Shown one piece after another: positions 58,447 to 64,000 of a DNA stretch of 64,000 bases. The stretch spans positions 21,403-85,402 of the forward strand of contig NZ_NMUL01000053.1 of NCBI RefSeq assembly GCF_002234595.1, read 5' to 3'. The stretch's first letter is position 1; the number at the start of each line of letters is the position of its first letter. A model generated the notes under the pieces. The model made no database searches. It worked only from the letters and a program-made list of their open reading frames with translations, and had not been told where the DNA came from. The translations under genes and the position numbers were made by a program. Origin of the DNA: Amycolatopsis vastitatis. GTDB lineage: Bacteria; Actinomycetota; Actinomycetes; Mycobacteriales; Pseudonocardiaceae.

Positions 58447-58502
58447 CCGCCGTCGCCGCCGCGACCACCTCGGGAACCTGCCACTGGACCGGGCTCGAGA
58501 AG

Positions 58503-58523
58503 AACGTTAATATTAATAACGTT
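58503..58523. promoter_or_regulatory. AT-rich dyad directly before the marR gene
   Basis: AACGTTA (58503-58509) and TAACGTT (58517-58523) are perfect inverted arms around ATATTAA, ending one base before the ATG at 58524. The AT content is striking in this GC-rich DNA, and no Shine-Dalgarno sequence is left, so MarR binding here would block the start. Confidence 0.7.
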
Positions 58524-58988
58524 ATGAAAAATAACGAGATGCCGCGAGAGACCGGCCCGCCCGCCCGGCTGCGCCGGTGGACGGGGTTCCTGCTGGCGTG
58601 GGTGGCCGCGAGCGGTGCCGAACACTACGGCCGGGCCCTGCTCTCGGCCGGTCTCAAGACCCACCATCTCGGCGTGCTCGTCCTGTTGCAGGACGGGCCG
58701 ATGGTGCAGTCGCGGCTGAGCGAACACCTCGGTGTCTTCAAGCCGGTCATGGTGTCGCTGATCAACGACCTCGAGGCGATGGCATTGGTGCGACGGGTGC
58801 CGCATCCCACCGACCGACGCGCGGTCGAGGTGCACCTCCTGCCCGCCGGGCGGAACCGGATCAGGACCGCCGAAAAGGTCAGCCGGAGCGCCACCGACGA
58901 GTTCTTCGCCCCGCTCACGCAGGCCGAGCGGCGGGTGTTCCACGAACTGCTCGCCAAGCTGGCCGACCGTCCGCCCGCACCGGAGTGA
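58524..58988 (+). CDS. MarR-family regulator
   Basis: A 154-residue MarR protein: LKTHHLGVLVLLQDGPMVQSR, LSEHLGVFKPVMVSLINDLEAM with the recognition helix, and the wing HPTDRRAVEVHL. It begins at ATG 58524 (or 58539) after the AT-rich dyad, and its stop is separated by one base from the start of the membrane protein gene. It probably represses this two-gene operon. Confidence 0.8.
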   Translation: MKNNEMPRETGPPARLRRWTGFLLAWVAASGAEHYGRALLSAGLKTHHLGVLVLLQDGPMVQSRLSEHLGVFKPVMVSLINDLEAMALVRRVPHPTDRRAVEVHLLPAGRNRIRTAEKVSRSATDEFFAPLTQAERRVFHELLAKLADRPPAPE

Positions 58989-58989
58989 C

Positions 58990-59475
58990 ATGAAGACCTC
59001 GCTGCAGCAGAGCCTGACGTTGGCGGCCGTGATCGGGATGGCCTACTGGCTGTTCGGCAACCTCTACGAGGCGGTGGTCTTCTCGCCGAACTGGGTCCGT
59101 GACAGCCCGTCCCAGTTCACCCGGCTGCACGAGTTCTTCTCCGCCACCGGACCCACCCTCTACTTCGTGCCGGTCACCCAGATCGCCCTCGTGCTGGTGT
59201 GGGTCCTGTGGTGGCGCAACCGAGACGGCGAACTGGCGCGCGACTACCGCCGCGCCGGGCAGGCCGCTGCCGTCCTGGCCGTGCTCACCGTCTACATCGT
59301 CGCGGCCGTGATCCCGCGCATGTTCGGCGCGGACGCACTCGCACAGCCGGACAACCTGCACTCCGCCGCCTGGCAGTGGAACATCCTCAACGTGTTCCGC
59401 ATGCTCCTGACCGCGACGACCGCGTGCTACCTGTTCGGTGCGTTCCGGAAACTGGACCGACGCAACCTCGGCTGA
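58990..59475 (+). CDS. DUF1772-like four-TM membrane protein
   Basis: A 161-residue membrane protein with four hydrophobic helices: TLAAVIGMAYWLFGNLYEAVV, a second after PTLYFVPV, a third in AAAVLAVLTVYIVAAVIP, and a last one with NVFRMLLTATTACYLF. The pattern resembles DUF1772-type proteins. It is translationally coupled with MarR, so a stress or solvent response is plausible. Substrate and function are unknown. Confidence 0.65.
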   Translation: MKTSLQQSLTLAAVIGMAYWLFGNLYEAVVFSPNWVRDSPSQFTRLHEFFSATGPTLYFVPVTQIALVLVWVLWWRNRDGELARDYRRAGQAAAVLAVLTVYIVAAVIPRMFGADALAQPDNLHSAAWQWNILNVFRMLLTATTACYLFGAFRKLDRRNLG

Positions 59476-59489
59476 GGACCCCCCGGACG

Positions 59490-59921
59490 TCAACAGATCC
59501 AGCAGTACAGCGATCTTCCGGTTCCTGCTGCGCCGGCGGCGAGGGCCGCCACCTCTCCGAGGAGCTGTCGGGCGAGTTCGTCGTCGATGGTTTCACCGTC
59601 CTCTTCGCGCCGTTCGACCCACCGCTCGGCGGTTGTGCCGAGCAGGTGGCGGCCAGCGCCGGCCAACGCCCTGGTGAGATCGCGCGGCACGGCGAGAACG
59701 ACCGGGGAGCCGTCACCGCCGGCAACGACGTCCGGGCCGCCGCCGGCGATGGGCTCCTCGAGGCCGCGGCCCGTCAGAATGCTCTCCCATTCCCCGAGCG
59801 TGGACCAGACGTCGAAGTTGCCGTAAGCCGCCGGCTCGAAGCCGGCACCAGGTCCGTTCTGCACGACACCGGCTGCGGCGGCGTCGTCCGGAGCAACGAA
59901 GAACTCGATGATCGAACTCAC
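59490..59921 (-). CDS. hypothetical protein partnered with the sigma factor
   Basis: A 143-residue soluble protein of no recognised family. It opens SSIIEFFVAPDDAAAAGVV with a Pro/Gly-rich middle, and ends with a helical segment and a Cys-Trp-Ile-Cys tail. The GTG start at 59921 lies 10 bases after the stop of the sigma-factor gene, so both are probably co-transcribed. Confidence 0.55.
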   Translation of the reverse strand: MSSIIEFFVAPDDAAAAGVVQNGPGAGFEPAAYGNFDVWSTLGEWESILTGRGLEEPIAGGGPDVVAGGDGSPVVLAVPRDLTRALAGAGRHLLGTTAERWVERREEDGETIDDELARQLLGEVAALAAGAAGTGRSLYCWIC

Positions 59922-59931
59922 GCGGCGATCC

Positions 59932-60933
59932 TCAATCGGGCAGGGTGCGGGGGAGGCCGAAGCGCGGGAACAGACCGGTGTCGAGGAAGGCGGTGAATTG
60001 GGTGATGCGGTCGCCGTCGAGAGTCAGCACAGTCAATCCGTGCGCGTGGGCTATTCCGGCGTGGGGGTCGCGCACGTAGCGGCCGAACGCGGGCTGGCCG
60101 TTGGCTCTGGTCGCGATGAGCCGGAACCGCCGGGTTCCGTGTGCGAAACCGACTTCGGTGAAGAAGCGCGCGATGGCGTCGTGGCCTTGGTACTCCTCGG
60201 GCAGCGGCGGCATGGTGAACCACGCGTCATCGGTGAGCAATCCGACCAGCGCCGAAACGTCGCACCGTTCGAAGGCGGCCACGAACGAAGCCAGGACGCG
60301 GCGCTCGGCCGGGGAATCCGGGAGTGGCGGATGCCCGGCAGGCCGCCGGGCCGCCAGGGCGCCGCGGGCCCGTTTCAGCCCGCTCGCGACCGCGTCCTCG
60401 GTCGTGTCGAGCATGGCCGCCACTTCGGCGCCCCGGTAGCCGAGCACGTCCCGCAACAGGAGGATCGCTCGCTGACGAGGTGGCAGCGTCTGCACCGCGG
60501 CGACGAACGCGAGCGACACGGCTTCGCGGCTCTCCACGCGGGCTTCCGGACCGGGCACGACCCCCTCGGACTCGGCCGCGGTGCCGGGATACGGCTCCAG
60601 CCACGGTACCTCGCAGAGCCCGCTCGGCTCGGGCAACCGGATCGAGGGCGGCGAGGCGACCGGCAAGGGCCGGCGGTGGCGATCACGCAACGCGTTCAGG
60701 CTCCGGTTGGTCGCGATCCGGTACAGCCAGGTGCGCACCGAGGACCGCCCCGCGAAGCTGCCGATTCCGCGCCACGCGGCCAACAGCGTGTCCTGGACGA
60801 GATCCTCGGCTTCGGCGACCGAGCCGACGAGGCGGTAGCAGTGCACTTGCAGCTCCCGCCGGTACGGCTCGGTGAGCTTGCCGAATGCCGCCGCGTCGCC
60901 CTCGCGGGCTTCCGACAGCAAGACCTCGTCCAT
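59932..60933 (-). CDS. SigG/SigJ-like ECF sigma factor with SnoaL domain
   Basis: A 333-residue sigma factor. Region 2 is YRRELQVHCYRLVGSVAEAEDLVQDTLLAAWR, region 4 is LPPRQRAILLLRDVLGYRGAEVAAML, and a C-terminal SnoaL-like domain (about 200-333) ends the protein (FLDTGLFPRFGLP). In such ECF factors the SnoaL domain acts in place of a separate anti-sigma factor. ATG 60933 was chosen. It is divergent from the efflux MFS gene. Confidence 0.8.
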   Translation of the reverse strand: MDEVLLSEAREGDAAAFGKLTEPYRRELQVHCYRLVGSVAEAEDLVQDTLLAAWRGIGSFAGRSSVRTWLYRIATNRSLNALRDRHRRPLPVASPPSIRLPEPSGLCEVPWLEPYPGTAAESEGVVPGPEARVESREAVSLAFVAAVQTLPPRQRAILLLRDVLGYRGAEVAAMLDTTEDAVASGLKRARGALAARRPAGHPPLPDSPAERRVLASFVAAFERCDVSALVGLLTDDAWFTMPPLPEEYQGHDAIARFFTEVGFAHGTRRFRLIATRANGQPAFGRYVRDPHAGIAHAHGLTVLTLDGDRITQFTAFLDTGLFPRFGLPRTLPD

Positions 60934-61075
60934 GGTGGCATCCTCGCATCGTCCGGCCTCCTCGAACCTTCCCGTTGTGCTGACACCGGCCACCCGGGAA
61001 ACCGGGCGCGCCCGGTTCCGGCGGTCCCGCGGGTCTACCCGTGGACGAGTCACGCCGACCGCCCCGAGGAGACCG

Positions 61076-62518
61076 ATGTCATCCCGATCGACACTCACCG
61101 CACCGCCGTCGAACCGCCTGACCACCGACCAGCGGTGGACACTCGCGTTGGCGAGTACCGGTTCGTTCCTGGTGATCTTGGACCTGTTCGCCGTCTCGAC
61201 CGCCCTGCCGGCGTTGCGGGTGGCTCTGCACGCCTCGATCAGCACCCTGGACTGGACGATCAACGCCTACACCCTGACCTTCGCGGTGCTGCTGATGACC
61301 GCGGCGGCACTCGGCGACCGCTGGGGTCGCCGACCGGTGTACGTGAGCGGCCTGCTGCTGTTCGCGGCGGCGTCGGCGGCCTGCGCCCTCGCGCCGGACG
61401 GCGTCACGCTCGTCGTGGCCAGGACGGTGCAGGGAATCGGCGCCGCGGTGACGATGCCGATGGCGCTCGCCCTGATCAACACCGCCTTCCCGGCTGATCG
61501 GCGAGGATGGGCCATGGGCGTGTTCGGCGCGGTCACCGGTCTCGCCACGGTGCTCGGACCGGTGCTCGGCGGGGTGATCACCCAGCTGTTGTCGTGGTCG
61601 GCCATCTTCTGGCTGAACGTTCCTGTCGGTGTCGCGGCCGCCGCGGCCGTCTTGCTGCGGATCCGCGACGTCCGCGACGGTGCACCGGGCGGACAGCGCG
61701 CACTCGACCCGCTGGGACTGGGGCTCAGCGGTCTCTCGGTGCTGGCACTGGTCTGGGGTGTGGTTCGCGCCGCGGGCGAAGGCTGGGGTGACCTCGGGGC
61801 GGTCTGGGCACTCGTGCTCGGCGGTGCCGCCTTGGCCGCCTTTCTCGCCTGGCAGCGTCGGGCGGCGCGGCCGATGGTCCCGTTGCGGCTGTTCACCGAC
61901 CGCGCCTTCGCCTCCGGCATCGCCGGGATCTTCCTCCAGTCGGCGTCGTTGACGGCCGTGGTGTTCTTCACGGCCCAGTTCCTCCAGGACGCGCAGGGCG
62001 ACGGTCCCTTGGCCGCCGGTCTTCACCTGCTGCCGCTGGGACTGGTGCCGCTGGCGCTCGGGCCGTGGTCCGGCGGCTGCACCGACCGCGTGGGCACGCG
62101 ACCGATGATCGTGTCCGGCATGACGCTGCAAACCGCGGGCATGGTGGTCCTCGCGGTGTGCTCACGTCCCGGGCTGTGGTATCCGGCACTGGCGGCATCG
62201 ATGGCGGTCGGCGCCGTCGGCTTCACGTTGGCCGTGCCCGCACTGACCAAATCGGTCGTCGGCTCGGTCGAACCGGCCGATATCGGCACGGCATCCGGTC
62301 TGTTCACCACCGTCCGGCAGGTGGGCGGGGCGTTCGGCGTCGCGGCGGCATCGGCGGCGTTCACCGCGGCCGGCGGCTACACCACCGCCCAAGCAGTCGC
62401 CGCGGGCTACCGCGGCGCGATGGTCGTGGCCGCCGCACTGGCCGGGCTCGGGATGGTGACCGCCGTGCTGTCCCGCCGGCGCGGGCTTGCCGCCCGCACC
62501 GGTTTCACCGCGTGGTGA
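61076..62518 (+). CDS. DHA2-family drug/H+ antiporter (MFS)
   Basis: A 480-residue transporter with 14 TM helices. Motif D1 reads VILDLFAVSTALPALR, motif A LGDRWGRRPVYVSGL, and motif C GLATVLGPVLGGVI. It is probably an exporter and is not closely similar to the DHA2 gene at 21.5 kb. It starts at ATG 61076 after GAGGAG. Expression could depend on the divergent sigma factor. Confidence 0.8.
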   Translation: MSSRSTLTAPPSNRLTTDQRWTLALASTGSFLVILDLFAVSTALPALRVALHASISTLDWTINAYTLTFAVLLMTAAALGDRWGRRPVYVSGLLLFAAASAACALAPDGVTLVVARTVQGIGAAVTMPMALALINTAFPADRRGWAMGVFGAVTGLATVLGPVLGGVITQLLSWSAIFWLNVPVGVAAAAAVLLRIRDVRDGAPGGQRALDPLGLGLSGLSVLALVWGVVRAAGEGWGDLGAVWALVLGGAALAAFLAWQRRAARPMVPLRLFTDRAFASGIAGIFLQSASLTAVVFFTAQFLQDAQGDGPLAAGLHLLPLGLVPLALGPWSGGCTDRVGTRPMIVSGMTLQTAGMVVLAVCSRPGLWYPALAASMAVGAVGFTLAVPALTKSVVGSVEPADIGTASGLFTTVRQVGGAFGVAAASAAFTAAGGYTTAQAVAAGYRGAMVVAAALAGLGMVTAVLSRRRGLAARTGFTAW

Positions 62519-62822
62519 CGCCGATGCGTTCGCGCAGCGTGGACCACGCCAGGGCCGGTGCGGGGCGCCGGTTCAGACGTCGTTCGAGCCACCGACGTGC
62601 TTTGGCTGTATCTCTGCAATGCCGCCTACTTCGTCCGCACCGACGACCTGGGCTGGTCGCTGGACGAGTCCGAGACCTGGCTCGACGACGCGTTGTCCTC
62701 ATAGACACCGGAGGGGCCGGCCGGTGACCTTGACGTGATACGGAGACGGCTTTAACGTCCCAGGAAAGTCACGGCCGGGTTCGTGACGAACCGCAGACCC
62801 ACGGGGGAAGGTCGAGGTACTG
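62519..62822. other. intergenic region with TetR-like remnant
   Basis: These 304 bases contain the short coding remnant at 62590-62704 and, beyond it, the promoter region of the secreted-protein gene (62705-62822). No complete gene was found. Confidence 0.4.
62590..62704 (+). pseudogene. possible TetR C-terminal remnant
   Basis: A frame ending in TAG 62702-62704 encodes LWLYLCNAAYFVRTDDLG and DESETWLDDALSS, which look like the last helices of a TetR regulator. There is no start or HTH in the 5' direction before the MFS gene ends. If real, it is the remnant of the former regulator of the efflux gene. Confidence 0.35.
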
Positions 62823-63803
62823 ATGCGCGGCACCCGTTCACCCGGAATCCTGCTCAAGTTCGCCTTGGCGGGGCTGGCCGCGGCAGTGGTTCCGGTGGCG
62901 ATCACCACGGGAACCGCGGAGGCGGCGACGCCGGTCCCGATCTCGGCGCCGGGGACGTACGCGAGCGATCCGGCGAGCACTCCGGCCGGCTCGAAGCACA
63001 CCCGCGCGCTCGGCGGCGCGATCACTGTCGCGGCCGGGCAAACTCACTACCTCAGCAGCAAGTTGAACCTCTCCGGCGCGGAGGAGGTCACCGAGGTCTC
63101 CCACCTGGTCTACTGCCGGCGCCCCGGTCAGACGACCAACGTCGCGCAGCTGGTGACCGGCCAGAACGTGCTGACCGGTGCCTCGACCACGTTGCTCACC
63201 CGCGGTTTCGTGACCGCGCCTACCGACAGTTCGCTCACCTGCGCGGTCTACGCCCAGTTCGTGAACCACCACGCGAACGTGGCCGGCCGCGTCACCGTGC
63301 TGTCCTCGTCCTATCTGCAGGACGTCTACGGCGCAGTCAGCTCGGTCAGCCAGACATTCAACGGCAAGACCCTGGTCAACTCCTCGCTGAGCGCGAACAT
63401 CGTGAACTACACCGCGCCGGCCGGTGCCACCAGCGTGCAGGCCATCGGCGACCTCAACATCACGGTTTGCTACGGCCCCGACGACAACGGCCTGTGCGTG
63501 CACTCGGCCGGTGCGCGGATGGACGGCGCGGACTCGTTGGTGGGCACGCAACTCGTGGCCAACCAGCTCGACCAGGACGGCAGCGTCTGCCACACCACGA
63601 CCAACGGCGCGCTGGCCGGCGTGTACGTCACCAGCACCGTGCACCACTTCAAGATCAATACCTGGATCACGGACGTACCCGTGCTGGCGACGTGCACGTC
63701 CCGCAACTTCGTTGTCTACACAAGGGTGACGGCCAACGCGGCGCACAACTCGTTCGTGGTCGAGGCCAACAACCAGAGCGTCGGCGCGGCGTTCGCCGTC
63801 TGA
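62823..63803 (+). CDS. secreted protein of unknown function
   Basis: A 326-residue protein with a signal peptide (GILLKFALAGLAAAVVPVAITTGTAEAA). The mature part is strand-rich with Ser, Thr and Val, and paired Cys residues (such as VYCRR, LTCAVYA, VCYGPDD, LCVH, VCHTT, ATCTS). No known domain is recognised. A cell-surface or matrix protein is plausible. ATG 62823 follows the sequence cgaggtactg. Confidence 0.6.
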   Translation: MRGTRSPGILLKFALAGLAAAVVPVAITTGTAEAATPVPISAPGTYASDPASTPAGSKHTRALGGAITVAAGQTHYLSSKLNLSGAEEVTEVSHLVYCRRPGQTTNVAQLVTGQNVLTGASTTLLTRGFVTAPTDSSLTCAVYAQFVNHHANVAGRVTVLSSSYLQDVYGAVSSVSQTFNGKTLVNSSLSANIVNYTAPAGATSVQAIGDLNITVCYGPDDNGLCVHSAGARMDGADSLVGTQLVANQLDQDGSVCHTTTNGALAGVYVTSTVHHFKINTWITDVPVLATCTSRNFVVYTRVTANAAHNSFVVEANNQSVGAAFAV

Positions 63804-63951
63804 GCGGGAAGCCGTCATCCGGCAGCCTCAGACGGAGACACAACCGGCCGAGGATGCATCAAGCATCACCCTGTCGAAGTCTGCCACGTCGGCACCTCGC
63901 CACCGGCTCGGGAACGGCGCCTTGCGATGCCGTCCGATGTAGGCTGCGGAA

Positions 63952-64000
63952 ATGGTCGAGATCCGGGGGCAGCTCGGCAAAGGTGAGCTGTTCGGTGTTG
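63952..64000 (+). CDS. start of a gene cut by the window end
   Basis: An ATG at 63952 begins MVEIRGQLGKGELFG and runs out of the window. The length is too short to identify the product. The gap of 148 bases before it contains no recognisable gene. Confidence 0.3.
   Translation, partial: MVEIRGQLGKGELFGV

Overview
The window is GC-rich (roughly 70 % or more) actinobacterial chromosome. It has the hallmarks of a spore-forming, secondary-metabolite-producing actinomycete of the Pseudonocardiales, most likely Amycolatopsis or a close relative. The evidence is a complete conservon (histidine-kinase-like, Roadblock, DUF742, GTPase, P450), XRE/DUF5753 plus DUF397 pairs, chaplin-like secreted proteins, a PknG-type kinase, sparse TTA codons, dense ATGA/GTGA start-stop overlaps, and short interspersed palindromes that I associate with Amycolatopsis from memory. 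Genus is an inference. I see no rRNA, no CRISPR array, no IS element and no functional tRNA.

Layout. 1-3.4 kb: a polysaccharide operon on the minus strand (EamA transporter, polysaccharide deacetylase, O-antigen-ligase-like protein, glycosyltransferase cut by the window edge). 3.4-5.7 kb: three paralogous small secreted chaplin-like proteins, with an ANTAR protein behind a strong terminator. 5.8-9.8 kb: PIG-L deacetylase, a truncated ROK gene head to head with an N-terminally truncated acetyl xylan esterase, a secreted GH5 cellulase and a small membrane protein. 9.8-17.8 kb: a tightly coupled six-gene signalling operon: trypsin-like protease with an NTPase-like tail, PknG-like kinase, vWA protein, four-TM sensor, sugar-type binding lipoprotein and CU044_2847/Trypco1 protein. 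17.9-24.6 kb: secreted hydrolase with an MHS transporter and divergent PaaX regulator, a TetR/drug-efflux pair, and two GNAT acetyltransferases. 25.1-31.8 kb: a compact biosynthetic locus (type II thioesterase, A-PCP didomain, FAD-dependent halogenase, CPA2 antiporter, tyrosine phenol-lyase-like enzyme). 31.8-36.8 kb: sulfotransferase and conservon, convergent with it. 37-43.4 kb: acid phosphatase, MarR/VOC pair, SDR remnant, SCO6745-family protein, and a cluster of small HTH regulators. 43.4-52.5 kb: an alpha-galactoside utilisation locus (LacI, GH36, binding protein, two permeases, secreted GH with carbohydrate-binding-like modules). 52.6-54.3 kb: GH25 lysozyme with LGFP repeats. 54.5-58.4 kb: CoA-transferase, AtuA-family protein and divergent TetR. 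58.5-64 kb: MarR plus membrane protein, SigG-like sigma factor with a small partner, efflux MFS, a secreted protein, and the start of one further gene.

How the genes may work together. The PknG operon looks like an enlarged GlnH-GlnX-PknG sensory relay: a lipoprotein senses a ligand, a membrane protein relays it, and PknG acts inside, with vWA, protease and Trypco1 modules usually linked to bacterial conflict systems. The 25-32 kb locus has the parts to load an amino acid on a carrier protein, halogenate it, release it and cleave its side chain by beta-elimination. That would make it a possible halophenol- or haloindole-forming pathway, with a sulfotransferase and P450 next door. Both readings are inferences from gene content and order.

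The window also carries clear regulatory DNA: operator-like dyads for PaaX, TetR (twice), MarR (twice), LacI and HTH genes. There are two families of dispersed repeats, one of which sits inside a duplication of the 5' end of the antiporter gene.
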